Assembly: GCF_900104655.1 (NCBI RefSeq)
Contig: NZ_FNWD01000002.1
Location: 2,154,246-2,218,245, forward strand
Direction of reading: 5' to 3'
DNA from: Millionella massiliensis
GTDB lineage: Bacteria; Bacteroidota; Bacteroidia; Bacteroidales; Rikenellaceae
Length of the DNA stretch: 64,000 nucleotides
Made by a program: the position numbers and the translations under genes. Shown here piece by piece: positions 44,929-53,872 of this stretch. Each line of letters starts with the position of its first letter. The first letter of the stretch is position 1. The notes below the pieces were generated by a model. That model ran no database searches. It had not been told where the DNA came from and saw only the letters and a program-made list of their open reading frames with translations.

Positions 44929-46275
44929 ATGAAAAAATTGATAACTCTTGCGATGATATGGGCCGTTGCGGCTTCGTGTACGATCGTGCGGGCGCAGCAA
45001 ACCGACACGACCCGCCTGTGGACGCTCCCGGACTGCATGCGCTATGCGATCGAGAACAGCCCCCGTGCCGTTCGCCAGCAGCTGGCCAATGCCAACCTGA
45101 AAATTTCGTATAACGAAGCCATCTTGAAGCACCTGCCGTCGCTCAGCGGTAGTGTCGGCGCGTCGGCAGGCTTCGGGCGAAACGTCGACCCCGGAACCAA
45201 CACCTATACGACAGTCAGTACGTTCAGCAACAGTTACAGCCTCGGTGCCGGCATCACGGTATTCAACGGTTTGCAGTTGATCAACAACACGCGTGCCAGC
45301 AAAGTAGCGAAACTGCGCGGCGAGGAGGCCCAGCGGCAGATCGAGGATGCCATTTCGATGGAGACGATGCAGGCCTACTACGACTACTCCTATACGCTCG
45401 GTACACAGCGGCTGGCCCGTGAACAGGTCGAGGCCTCGCGCGACAACCTGCGCCAGGGGCGGCGGATGATGGAACTCGGACTGCGTGGGGCGGCCGACGT
45501 AGCGCAGCTCGAAGCGACGCTGGCTTCGGACGAATACAACCTCACGAAGGTCGAAAACAACATGCGGAGCTGTGAACTGAAACTCAAGGAGGTGATGAAC
45601 TACCCGCCCGAGGCGACCATCCGGATCGATACGGCGTGGCGCTATGCCCTTCCCGAACCCGAAACGGCCGAAAAGGAGCGGATCGTGAACACGGCGCTGG
45701 CGACCCTGCCCGATACGCGGATGTCGGCCATGAATGTGCGGATCGCCGAACTCAGTCTGTCGAGCGCCAAGGCGATGCTTTTTCCGTCGCTCTCGGCTTC
45801 GGCAGGTATCGGGAGCAGTTATTACAAAAATCTGAAACAGGATGCTGACGCTTTCGCCACGCAGTTTAAGAACAACCTCTCCAAGTCGGTATCGGCCAGT
45901 CTCAGCGTGCCGATCTTCGGCGGGTGGAGCCGTCAGTCGAACCTGGCCCGTACGCGCAACGAGCTGCGCAGTAGCGAGCAGACCCTGATCGAGACCCGGC
46001 GTCAGATTGCCGTCGAGGTGGAACAGGCGGTGCTCGATCTGAACGGCGCCTACTTCGAGCGGCAGCAGGCCGAAAAACAGGTACAAGCCCAACTGTTGGC
46101 CTATCGGGTGGCACAACGCAAGTATCAGGAGGGGTTGCTCAGCGTGCTCGACTTGCAGACAACTGCCAACCAGCTGCTTCAGGCGCGGGCTACGCTGCTC
46201 AGTGCCGAGCTCACCTGGCAGGCCAAACGGAAACTGGTCGATTACTACAAGGGGGTTCCGTTTCTCAGCGAATAG
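44929..46275 (+). CDS. TolC-family outer-membrane efflux protein
   Basis: 448 residues with a signal peptide (MKKLITLAMIWAVAASCTIVRA). Two repeats of the outer-membrane-factor fold: helical hairpins around 40-200 and 240-420, with the strand segments VGASAGFGRNVDPGTNTYTT and LSASAGIGSSYYKN. YQEGLLSVLDLQTTANQLLQ is the classical C-terminal helix. It forms the trimeric exit duct for the adjacent export system. First gene of the plus-strand operon behind the sigma-54-like promoter. Confidence 0.93.
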   Translation: MKKLITLAMIWAVAASCTIVRAQQTDTTRLWTLPDCMRYAIENSPRAVRQQLANANLKISYNEAILKHLPSLSGSVGASAGFGRNVDPGTNTYTTVSTFSNSYSLGAGITVFNGLQLINNTRASKVAKLRGEEAQRQIEDAISMETMQAYYDYSYTLGTQRLAREQVEASRDNLRQGRRMMELGLRGAADVAQLEATLASDEYNLTKVENNMRSCELKLKEVMNYPPEATIRIDTAWRYALPEPETAEKERIVNTALATLPDTRMSAMNVRIAELSLSSAKAMLFPSLSASAGIGSSYYKNLKQDADAFATQFKNNLSKSVSASLSVPIFGGWSRQSNLARTRNELRSSEQTLIETRRQIAVEVEQAVLDLNGAYFERQQAEKQVQAQLLAYRVAQRKYQEGLLSVLDLQTTANQLLQARATLLSAELTWQAKRKLVDYYKGVPFLSE

Positions 46276-46415
46276 GGAGCGACGCGGAGGAGGCAGGTAG
46301 CGACAGAGGGTTTGTTGCCGATCCTTTACGAAACCAAACAAAAGGCGGGCGGTGTTTGGATTGTTCCGAAGCGGCCCGGTCGAAAGCGAATAACGAAAAA
46401 TAAAAAACATAAACC

Positions 46416-47669
46416 ATGGACAGAGTTTTAGAAAAGAAAAAAGGATTGCAGAAAAAGCATCTTCCCTACATTGGCGGTGGTGTCGTGCTGTTGTTGATCG
46501 CGGGTTGGCTGGTGTTCGGCGACCACAGTTCGTCGTTGAAGGTCGACCGGCGGATGCTCACCATCGGAACGGCCCAGCGGGGTCAGTTCAACGACAATGT
46601 GAGCGTCAACGGCAGCGTGCTGCCGATCACCACCGTGCAGATCAGCCCGCTCGAAAGCGGCAACGTCGATACGAAGGTGGTCGAAGAGGGGGCGATGGTC
46701 CGCAAGGGCGACGTTATCATCAAGCTGACCAACCCGCAGCTCAATATGGAGATTCTCAACAGCGAGGCCAACCTGGCCTATCAGGAGAACGAGTTGCGTA
46801 ATACACGCGTCAGCATGGAGCAGGAGAAACTCAACCTGCAGCAGGAACGGTTGCAGGTCGAGATGAGCCTCACCCGCGCGCGTCGCAAATACGAACAGTG
46901 TGCGGCGCTGGAGAAAGAGAACCTCATCTCGCACGAAGAGTATCTCCAGGCCAAGGAGGACTACGAGCTGACGGTGCAGCAGAAAGAGCTGGTGTACGAG
47001 CGACAGCAGCAGGACTCGACCTTCCGGAGCCACCAGGTCGAGAATATGGAGATCAGTCTCGAAAGCATGAAACGGAACATGCAGCTGATCCGTCAGCGCG
47101 TCGACAACCTGAACGTGCGGGCCAACATCGACGGCGAGCTGGGGCAGTTGGACGTGGTGCTGGGGCAGTACGTGACTGCCGGTACGAAGGTCGGGCAGAT
47201 CAACGACCTGAGCGACTACAAAATCGAGGCGATGATCGACGAGCACTACATCGACCGCGTGCGGCCCGGTCTCGAAGGCTTTTTTGAACGTCAGGGAAAG
47301 CAATTCGGACTGGTGGTGAAGACCGTCTTCCCGGAGGTTCGCGACGGTCAGTTCCGCATCTGGTGCTACCTGACGGGCGAACGTCCCGACAACATCCGCT
47401 CCGGTCAGACCTATTTCGTCAACCTCCAGCTCGGCCAGCCCTCCGAAGCGATCATCATCCCGCGCGGAGCCTTCTACAGCACCTCAGGCGGCAACTGGAT
47501 CTACGTACTCTCGCCCGACGGCGACAAGGCTTACCGTCGCCCCGTGAAGATCGGCCGGCAGAACCCCGAGTACTACGAGGTACTCGACGGGCTGGACGAT
47601 GGCGAGCAGGTGATCGTGTCGAGCTACGAAACCTACGGCAACAATGAAGTGCTGCTGCTCGAAGATTAG
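46416..47669 (+). CDS. Membrane-fusion (HlyD/MacA-type) adaptor
   Basis: 417 residues. An N-terminal membrane anchor (about 16-34: YIGGGVVLLLIAGWLVF) precedes the lipoyl-like halves (ISPLESGNVDTKVVEEGAMVRKGDVI and, after the hairpin, VRANIDGELGQLDVVLGQYV). A long alpha-hairpin lies between (about 110-230). Beta-barrel and membrane-proximal domains follow. It bridges an inner-membrane transporter to TolC. It follows tolC by 140 bases. Confidence 0.92.
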   Translation: MDRVLEKKKGLQKKHLPYIGGGVVLLLIAGWLVFGDHSSSLKVDRRMLTIGTAQRGQFNDNVSVNGSVLPITTVQISPLESGNVDTKVVEEGAMVRKGDVIIKLTNPQLNMEILNSEANLAYQENELRNTRVSMEQEKLNLQQERLQVEMSLTRARRKYEQCAALEKENLISHEEYLQAKEDYELTVQQKELVYERQQQDSTFRSHQVENMEISLESMKRNMQLIRQRVDNLNVRANIDGELGQLDVVLGQYVTAGTKVGQINDLSDYKIEAMIDEHYIDRVRPGLEGFFERQGKQFGLVVKTVFPEVRDGQFRIWCYLTGERPDNIRSGQTYFVNLQLGQPSEAIIIPRGAFYSTSGGNWIYVLSPDGDKAYRRPVKIGRQNPEYYEVLDGLDDGEQVIVSSYETYGNNEVLLLED

Positions 47670-47741
47670 CTCTCCGTTAGCGGGCTGTGTGGGGGCGTAA
47701 CGTGTGGAACGCGAGCTGAGAAAGTGAAATTACGGCAGTGT

Positions 47742-47757
47742 GTAACCTGCCGGTTAC
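47742..47757. repeat. Palindrome GTAACC-TGCC-GGTTAC, site 1
   Basis: Perfect 6-bp inverted repeat with a four-base centre in the gap between the adaptor and permease genes. A near-identical copy lies 102 bp downstream, which suggests an operator. Confidence 0.5.
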
Positions 47758-47843
47758 GTCGGCAGGGCGATGTGGGTTTTGGAGGAGGTGCGGGGAACGA
47801 ATCGGGAAATTTTCCGATCTTTCGTGCCCGATTCCGATGATAC

Positions 47844-47859
47844 GTAACCTGTCGGTAAC
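47844..47859. repeat. Palindrome-like GTAACC-TGTC-GGTAAC, site 2
   Basis: 14 of 16 bases match site 1, with one mismatch in the dyad. A further half-site-like GTAACCCGC follows at about 47877. The rest of 47670-48126 shows no coding signal. Confidence 0.45.
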
Positions 47860-47976
47860 ATATGCGGCAACTATTGTAACCCGCAATTTCCTGTTGCAAA
47901 GTGCTCGCCTCCCGGGCAGTACCCGTTCGACTGACAGCAGGCGGATGGAGTAATGAGCGCAAAAAAATATTTCCCG

Positions 47977-48004
47977 GCGCATCCAAAAGGAGAAGTGGAT
48001 GCGT
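47977..48004 (+). other. Hairpin in the permease leader
   Basis: GCGCATCC pairs with GGATGCGT (one wobble pair) around an A-rich 12-base loop, followed by CTTTA. It may be a weak terminator or a leader structure before the permease gene. Confidence 0.35.
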
Positions 48005-48126
48005 CTTTATGGAGTGGCGGGGCGGTTTGACGGTATGGCCTCCCCACCACTTTACCATCCGACTGGTTTCGAGGCGGGGAGGAAAAACCTTCCGCCGGGA
48101 AAACAGATAAATTGAATACAGTGAAC

Positions 48127-50508
48127 ATGAAAACGATTTTTAGAAACTTTCTGACCACCCTGCGTCGATTCAAAATGGCATCGACGCTCAACATACTGGG
48201 ATTGAGTGTCGCCTTCGCCGCCTTCATCCTGATTCTGATGCAGGTACGTTACGAATACTCGTTCGACCGCTTCCACAAAAACGCCGACCGGATCTACCGG
48301 GTCGAGACCACGACGGCCGATATAGGTACCGTCCCGATCGTGTCGCTGCCCTTCGGTCCCACGTTCGGGAACAGTGTGGCTGCCGTTGAGTCCTACTGTA
48401 TGCTTACGCCGACCATTGGGAACTCGTATGTGACGCTGGAGCGGAACGGTACGCAAACCGGCTTTATGGAGGATGTCTTCTATGCTTCCAAAGGATTTAT
48501 AGAGGTCTTTACGCCCGAGCTGTTGGAGGGTACCGATCAGGTGTTGGCCGAACCGGATAAAGTATTGTTGCCGGCCTCACTGGCGCGTAAGTTTTTCGGA
48601 GTGGAGGTCGGTGTGCTGGGTCGGCGGGTGTCGCTGACCCGCGGGGACGGAACGCACGACTATCAGGTGGGGGGTGTCTATCGCGACTTCCCGGAAAACT
48701 CCCAGATCAAGAACTGTGTCTATGCTTCGAAATCCGAACGCGAGTGGCAGGCTGAGGATTGGGGAACGTTCAACAATTACATGTATGTTTTGTTGCGACC
48801 GGGAGCCGATGTCTCCTCGATCCTTGCGGAGTGGAACCGGTTCGACCTCGCATCCAAGGTGCAGTGGGGCGAAAAACCCTCGGTCGGGATGACGCTGCTG
48901 TCCGATATCTATTTCGACACGCGTTTGCTCAAGGCGGATATATTCACCGAACATGGACAGCGTACGACGGCCGATCTGTTGCTGGCCGTAGCGCTGCTGG
49001 TAATCGGCATTGCCGCCATCAATTTCGTGAACTTCGCTACCTCGCTGGTGCCGCTGCGCATCAAAAGCATCAACACCCAGAAGGTACTGGGGTCTCCGGT
49101 GTCCACGCTGCGTTGGGGGCTGATTTTCGAAGCGGTCGGCATCGCGGTGCTGGCCTTTGTGTTGGCGCTGCTGTGGGTGCTGATGCTGGGCGAGACCTCT
49201 TTCTCGCAGCTCCTCTCGGGCGGAGTCTCGTTTGCCAACAATCGGGTGGTGCTGTTCCTGGCTGCTGGAGTGGCCGTCGCGGTGGGTTTCCTGGCCGGTC
49301 TCTACCCGGCGTTCTACTCCACCTCGTTCCCGCCGGCACTGGTGCTCAAACGAGGGTCGTTCGGGATGTCGCCCTCCGGCAAGCGGCTTCGCACGATACT
49401 GATCGGGTTTCAGTTCGTGGTGTCGATTGGCCTGATTGTGGCCTCGCTGTTCCTCCAGCTGCAGAACAGCTACCTCCGACACCTCGACACGGGACTCGAC
49501 CGCGAACAGGTTGCCTATGCCGAGTTGCACGGCAATCTGGTGGGGTCCAAGGCTTTCGAAGCCGAGTTGAAACGGTCGCCCCTGATCGAGGACGTGGCCT
49601 ACTCCGATATGTTAATCAATGTTGGCAATGCCCATGCACAGTGGTTTAAGACGATTCGGGGACAGGAGGTCAGCTTTATGGTCGACCAGGTGTCGTGGAA
49701 TTTCCCGCAGATGATGGGTGTCGGTCTGGTCGACGGTGCCTACTTCAGCCAAAACGACGTGCAGAATCAGGGCAATACCTACCTGTTCAACGAACGGGCG
49801 GCGCGCGAGTACGGCATCGGTCTGCAGGATCGGATCGTTGAATGCGGCGAGGGGGATGATGCCGTGAAGTCGCGCATCTGCGGCATCTCGAAGGATTTCA
49901 ACTTCCAGTCGCTTCACTCCGCCATCGAACCCTATGCCATGGTGGTTCAGGGAACGGCCTTCGGGCAGACGGCACTGACGGTAGCCTATTTCAAAATCAA
50001 GGGCGACCCCTATGCGGCGCTGGACCATATCCGCAAGGCGGCTGCCGCGGTCGATCCGGCCTATCCGATGGATGTGCGGTTCATGGACCAGGCCTTCGAC
50101 GACCTCTACCGGAAGGAGTTGCGCACGACGTCGCTCATCACGGTTTTTTCGTTGCTGGCTGTACTGATTTCGCTGGTGGGCGTCTTCGGACTGGTGGTCT
50201 TCGAGACGCAGTATCGCCGCAAGGAGATCGGTATCCGCAAGGTGATGGGGGCGACGGTGCTCGAAATCCTCACGATGTTCAACCGTTCGTTTTTTCGGCT
50301 GGTGCTCATCTGCTTTGTGGTGGCGGCGCCGCTGGCCTGGTACGGCGTGACGCGGTGGCTGGAGACGTTTGCCTACCGGACGCCGATCTATTGGTGGGTG
50401 TTTGCCGTTGCGCTGGTGATTGTGATGGGGATCACGCTGGTGACCGTGACGGTCCAGAGCTGGCGGGCGGCAACGGCCAATCCGGTGGGGGCGATCAAGT
50501 CCGAATAG
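48127..50508 (+). CDS. FtsX/MacB-family ABC transporter permease
   Basis: 793 residues from the ATG at 48127 (MKTIFRNFLTTLRR). One membrane helix near 20-40, then a large periplasmic MacB-type domain with RYEYSFDRFHKNADRIYRVE, a core of helices (about 285-400), a second periplasmic domain, and three C-terminal helices. Motifs EIGIRKVMGATVLEI and LRIKSINTQKVLGS are FtsX-fold signatures present in both halves. No ATP-binding domain is fused to it, and none is encoded nearby. It should move a substrate or mechanical signal with the adaptor and TolC. Confidence 0.9.
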   Translation: MKTIFRNFLTTLRRFKMASTLNILGLSVAFAAFILILMQVRYEYSFDRFHKNADRIYRVETTTADIGTVPIVSLPFGPTFGNSVAAVESYCMLTPTIGNSYVTLERNGTQTGFMEDVFYASKGFIEVFTPELLEGTDQVLAEPDKVLLPASLARKFFGVEVGVLGRRVSLTRGDGTHDYQVGGVYRDFPENSQIKNCVYASKSEREWQAEDWGTFNNYMYVLLRPGADVSSILAEWNRFDLASKVQWGEKPSVGMTLLSDIYFDTRLLKADIFTEHGQRTTADLLLAVALLVIGIAAINFVNFATSLVPLRIKSINTQKVLGSPVSTLRWGLIFEAVGIAVLAFVLALLWVLMLGETSFSQLLSGGVSFANNRVVLFLAAGVAVAVGFLAGLYPAFYSTSFPPALVLKRGSFGMSPSGKRLRTILIGFQFVVSIGLIVASLFLQLQNSYLRHLDTGLDREQVAYAELHGNLVGSKAFEAELKRSPLIEDVAYSDMLINVGNAHAQWFKTIRGQEVSFMVDQVSWNFPQMMGVGLVDGAYFSQNDVQNQGNTYLFNERAAREYGIGLQDRIVECGEGDDAVKSRICGISKDFNFQSLHSAIEPYAMVVQGTAFGQTALTVAYFKIKGDPYAALDHIRKAAAAVDPAYPMDVRFMDQAFDDLYRKELRTTSLITVFSLLAVLISLVGVFGLVVFETQYRRKEIGIRKVMGATVLEILTMFNRSFFRLVLICFVVAAPLAWYGVTRWLETFAYRTPIYWWVFAVALVIVMGITLVTVTVQSWRAATANPVGAIKSE

Positions 50509-50560
50509 CGGCTCCCCGGCCTGCAGCCTGGCGCTTGTTGACGCCCGGCGGAAAACAGCA

Positions 50561-50598
50561 CGGGCTCGACTTCACAGGGCGTGAAGTCGAGCCCGTTT
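50561..50598. terminator. Terminator between the permease gene and upp
   Basis: Perfect 15-bp stem (50561-50575 with 50581-50595, loop AGGGC), followed by TTT on the plus strand and, on the minus strand, by TGCTGTTTTCC. It separates two converging genes and may work both ways. Confidence 0.75.
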
Positions 50599-50603
50599 GC
50601 TTA

Positions 50604-50952
50604 AATGGTAGTGCGCTTTGGGCGGGGAAGTGTTACTGTCGTTGTGCCTCCTTGTGGGGCGTTGTGTGTTTCGTCGTGTGTATCTTCGGGGCCGGGGTTG
50701 CGTTGTCCTGTTTCTATTGTCGAGGGCAGCATTGCCCTGCTTCTTTTGTCAGGGCTGCGCCTCAAGCATCGGAGGGCGTGGGGACTGTCGCTTTGTTCGA
50801 CGGTGGCGCACCGACGGTTCAAATCTTTCGGACGGCCGGGACGGTACGAAGGATGCAGACCTGCGAAAGTGCCACGTGAGCGATTACCAACGAAACGCAG
50901 TCGTGCTTGAAGGTCGGGATGGCCGGGGGCGGAACAGTCAGGACAGCGGCGG
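50604..50952. other. Gap between terminator and upp
   Basis: About 350 bases, G-rich on the plus strand. It contains one small hairpin (AGGGCA/TGCCCT at 50723-50738, followed by a pyrimidine run). Overlapping open frames here are of low complexity and not convincing. Confidence 0.4.
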
Positions 50953-51606
50953 TCAGAGTTTTTTGCCGTAGGCCAGGTCGCCGGGGTCGCCGATACCGGG
51001 CACGATGTACGATTTGACGGTCATCTCTTCATCGACGGCGGCGGTCCACAGGGTGACGTGGTCCATGGGTAGCCGTTTGCGGACGTATTCGACTCCGTCG
51101 GCGGAGGAGATGACGGCGGCCAAGTGGGTGTGCAGCGGCACGCCTCCCTTTTCGATCAGGGCGTAGTAGGCCAGTTCGATTGAGGCGCCGGTTGCCAGCA
51201 TCGGGTCGACGATGATGAGCACTTTCCCTTCCAGATCGGGGGTGGTGACCTGTTCCAGCACGATCTTCATCGTGCCGTCCTTGCTGTATTTGCGGAAGGC
51301 GGAGACAAAGGCGTTCGAGGCGTTGTCGAACACGTTGAGGAATCCGTGGTGCATCGGGATGCCGGCCCGCAGGATCGAGGCGATGACGATCTCGTCCGAG
51401 GGGAGCATCATTTCGGCTTCGCCCAGCGGGGTGACGACGGTCTGCTGCTTGTAGTTGAGGGTCTTGCTGATTTCGTAGGCGATTACTTCGCCGCTGCGTT
51501 CGAGGTTGCGGCGGAAGCGCATCGGGTCGCGCTGGGTCACTTCGTCACGCATCTGCGCCACGTAGCGCGAGAGTATGGAGTTCTGCTGGTCCAGGATCTT
51601 GATCAT
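50953..51606 (-). CDS. upp: Uracil phosphoribosyltransferase
   Basis: 217 residues. It converts uracil and PRPP to UMP in pyrimidine salvage. Blocks: RSGEVIAYEISKTL, VIASILRAGIPMHHGFL, the PRPP loop LIIVDPMLATGASIEL, and a C-terminal IVPGIGDPGDLAYGKKL, which binds uracil. A well-formed promoter lies 94 bases upstream, in the gap to ispD, so upp is transcribed separately from ispD. Confidence 0.94.
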   Translation of the reverse strand: MIKILDQQNSILSRYVAQMRDEVTQRDPMRFRRNLERSGEVIAYEISKTLNYKQQTVVTPLGEAEMMLPSDEIVIASILRAGIPMHHGFLNVFDNASNAFVSAFRKYSKDGTMKIVLEQVTTPDLEGKVLIIVDPMLATGASIELAYYALIEKGGVPLHTHLAAVISSADGVEYVRKRLPMDHVTLWTAAVDEEMTVKSYIVPGIGDPGDLAYGKKL

Positions 51607-51699
51607 GGCGGTGGTGGTTTGGTGGCTGTGGGGCGGTTGGGGTTGATGCTTGCAAACCGGTGGTGGAGCCTCGCCCCTCGGTGGGTCCGTCCGGTTCTA

Positions 51700-51729
51700 C
51701 AAATATAAACTTTTTCGCGGTTTGGGCAA
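51700..51729 (-). promoter_or_regulatory. Bacteroidota promoter of upp
   Basis: Minus strand: TTG (51729-51727), 19 bases, TATATTTG (51707-51700). Exact -33/-7 consensus with standard spacing. Confidence 0.78.
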
Positions 51730-51746
51730 CCCCTTTGCCGCAAAAA

Positions 51747-52511
51747 TCACCCTTTCAGCACGATTTCGGCCACGGCCAGATCGATCGGGGTCGTGATCTT
51801 GATATTCGAGGCGTTCCCTTCGATCAGGACGACGCTCCCGGTGCCGGTGAGTTCGACCACGGAGGCATCGTCGGTGAAGCGGTCGTCGAACGGCGCTTCG
51901 TAGGCGCGGCGCAGCACCGTGCCGCGGAACGCCTGCGGGGTCTGGACGGCCCGGTATGCGGCGCGTTCGACGGCTTCGCTGCCGCCGGGGGTGAGCTTCC
52001 GCAGCGAATCGACCACCGAAATGGCCGGGATGGCTGCGCCGTGCTGTTCTGCTGCGGCGATGACGCGGGAGATGGTGTCGTTGTCGGCAAAGGGGCGCAC
52101 GCCGTCGTGCACCAGCACGATGTCGGCGTCGGGGTGGGTGGCGAGGCCGTTGCGCACGGAGTGGAAACGGGTCGGGCCGCCGGCGACGACCCGATGGGGC
52201 AGCTCGAAACGGTGCTCGCGGCAGAGCTCCTGCCAGCGGGCGATGTAGGCTTCGGGCAGCACGAGGGTCAGCTTGTGCACAGAGTTATCCACAGTCCGTT
52301 CGGCGCTTTGGCCGATTTTATTCACAGGTTGCGTTTGCGGTGTGGAAAAGTCGGGCCGGGAGGTCAGGTAGTGTGTGACGCCTTCGGCCATCCGGCGCAG
52401 GGTGCGCATCACAATCGGCTCTCCATCAAGGGGTAGAAACTGTTTCGGGGTGTCGCTCCCCATGCGGGTGCCGGATCCGGCGGCTACGACAATTGTTAAT
52501 ATGGTGTGCAT
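51747..52511 (-). CDS. ispD: 2-C-methyl-D-erythritol 4-phosphate cytidylyltransferase with insertion
   Basis: 254 residues, longer than most IspD. It transfers CMP to methylerythritol phosphate in isoprenoid synthesis. Family marks: VVAAGSGTRMGSDTPKQFLP (CTP loop), VLVHDGVRPF, AIPAISVVDSLRKL, QTPQAF, DDASVVELTG and NASNIKITTPIDLAVAE. Between helix 1 (MRTLRRMAEG) and strand LTLVLPEAYI lies an extra segment, residues 45-80, where the family has about seven residues. The inserted DNA contains three DnaA boxes. The insertion falls in a surface loop, so activity is probably kept. Confidence 0.92.
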   Translation of the reverse strand: MHTILTIVVAAGSGTRMGSDTPKQFLPLDGEPIVMRTLRRMAEGVTHYLTSRPDFSTPQTQPVNKIGQSAERTVDNSVHKLTLVLPEAYIARWQELCREHRFELPHRVVAGGPTRFHSVRNGLATHPDADIVLVHDGVRPFADNDTISRVIAAAEQHGAAIPAISVVDSLRKLTPGGSEAVERAAYRAVQTPQAFRGTVLRRAYEAPFDDRFTDDASVVELTGTGSVVLIEGNASNIKITTPIDLAVAEIVLKG

Positions 52512-52513
52512 AA
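52273..52513. promoter_or_regulatory. DnaA-box cluster in and over the 5' part of ispD
   Basis: Four exact matches to TTWTNCACA: TTATCCACA at 52285-52293 (+), TTATTCACA at 52318-52326 (+), TTTTCCACA at 52341-52349 (-) and TTATGCACA at 52505-52513 (-), the last covering the ispD start codon. TTGTGCACA at 52273-52281 (+) is one base off. Box 1 to 2 is 33 bp and box 2 to 3 is 23 bp, near whole helical turns. Role unproven: oriC, DnaA-titration site, or DnaA-controlled ispD. Confidence 0.6.
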
Positions 52514-52992
52514 CTCCGTGTGAAATTCGGTGATTAGGGCAGGTAATCGGTGAAAAACAACTGATCGCTGGTCGCAGTGCAGGTTATTGGGGGGCAGTTG
52601 TTAACAAGTGGGGCTGACAGAGGGAACCGGTTTACGGTTTGCGAATCGCCGGGGAGGGCGGCTGGGGTTCGCGGTTAGTGGCTGGTGGTTAATAACTGCC
52701 GGTTGGTGGTTTGTGGCGGGCAGTTGGCGGCGCAGTTGTGAGGCCCGGGCGGGTTATCGGCGGTGTCGTGGGGGGTAGCTGCAGTTCGTAAAATTCGTAA
52801 AATCGACGCCGGGGGCTGATGGGAAACGGCGGGGATAAAGCAGTGCGGACATGTTCCGAAATCCGGGTGTGGCAGTTTGGAACCGGCTGTTGCGATGGGC
52901 TTCCTTTTCCATTGTTCCTTTCCTTATACGAACGAATTTTTGCGGGGTCGCAAGGTTACTCCGGGGGAATTGAGGAAAACCGGCCGGGCAGT
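52514..52992. other. Non-coding gap between ispD and ispH
   Basis: About 480 bases beside the DnaA-box cluster. Strongly G-rich on the plus strand to about 52750, with AT-rich islands (GGTTAATAAC near 52686, a doubled TTCGTAAAA near 52785, CCTTATACGAACGAATTTTTG near 52930). No gene seen. It could contain the ispD promoter and, if the cluster is an origin, the unwinding element. Confidence 0.4.
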
Positions 52993-53853
52993 CTAAAGAC
53001 GGGCGATGGCGTCGGCCACCTGCTCCATCAGCCACTTGGGGGTGGAGGTGGCTCCGCATACGCCGACCGAAGCGGCTCCGTCGAACCACTCTTTTTGCAA
53101 CTCTGCGGCGTCCTCTACCTTGTAACTGCGCGGATTGGCTTCGTGGCACACGCTGTACAGTGCTTTGCCGTTGGAGCTTTTGCTGCCGCTTACGAAGATG
53201 ACGACGTCGAACCGGGCCGCAAACTCCCGCAGGTGGGGGTTGCGGTTCGAGACCTGACGACAGATGGTGTCGTGGACGGTGACCTGCGCGGGGTCGGTGG
53301 CACGACGTAGAATTTCGTCGCGGATCTCGTTGAAGAGGCCGAGACTTTGGGTGGTCTGCGAGAGCAGGCAGACGGGGCGGCTGAAGTCGATGCGGTCGAG
53401 GTCGGCGATCGTTTCGACCACGATGGCCTCCTCGTTGGTCTGTCCGGTGAGGCCGACGACTTCGGCGTGACCGGGCTTGCCGAGGATCACGACCTGTCCG
53501 CCGACGGCTTTCATCTGTTCCCAGGCGCGGCGGACGCGTTCCTGAAGCTTGGCGACCACGGGGCATGTGGCGTCCACCAGATCGATACCGTATTGTCGGG
53601 CGAAGGCGTAGGTGGCGGGCGGCTCTCCGTGGGCGCGGATCAATACGCAGCGACCGGCCAGTTGGGGCAGCTGTCGGTGGTCGACGGTCTGCAGGCCGAG
53701 TTGTTCGAGGCGGTTGACCTCCACGCGGTTGTGCACGATGTCACCCAGGCACCATACGGCGCCGTGGCGGCTGCGGAGCAGCTCTTCGGCGGTGGTGATG
53801 GCTTTGACCACGCCGAAGCAGAAGCCGGATTTTTCGTCGATTTCGATTCTCAT
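52993..53853 (-). CDS. ispH: 4-hydroxy-3-methylbut-2-enyl diphosphate reductase
   Basis: 286 residues. Last step of the MEP pathway, giving IPP and DMAPP. The three iron-sulfur cysteines are visible: C12 (GFCFGV), C97 (DATCPVV), C198 (DTICRQVSNRN). LIRAHGEPP and the C-terminal GVCGATSTPKWLMEQV also fit. Together with ispD this window holds two MEP-pathway genes separated only by the DnaA-box region. 19 bases separate it from trmB. Confidence 0.95.
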   Translation of the reverse strand: MRIEIDEKSGFCFGVVKAITTAEELLRSRHGAVWCLGDIVHNRVEVNRLEQLGLQTVDHRQLPQLAGRCVLIRAHGEPPATYAFARQYGIDLVDATCPVVAKLQERVRRAWEQMKAVGGQVVILGKPGHAEVVGLTGQTNEEAIVVETIADLDRIDFSRPVCLLSQTTQSLGLFNEIRDEILRRATDPAQVTVHDTICRQVSNRNPHLREFAARFDVVIFVSGSKSSNGKALYSVCHEANPRSYKVEDAAELQKEWFDGAASVGVCGATSTPKWLMEQVADAIARL

Positions 53854-53872
53854 CGCTCTCGGGCTGTGGGGG

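Noticed and set aside
52273..52992. Calling the DnaA-box cluster the chromosomal origin
   Set aside because: Non-coding DNA on both sides seems G-rich on the same strand, so no skew switch is apparent, and the genes on either side are not arranged to diverge from it. Kept as a DnaA-binding region only.
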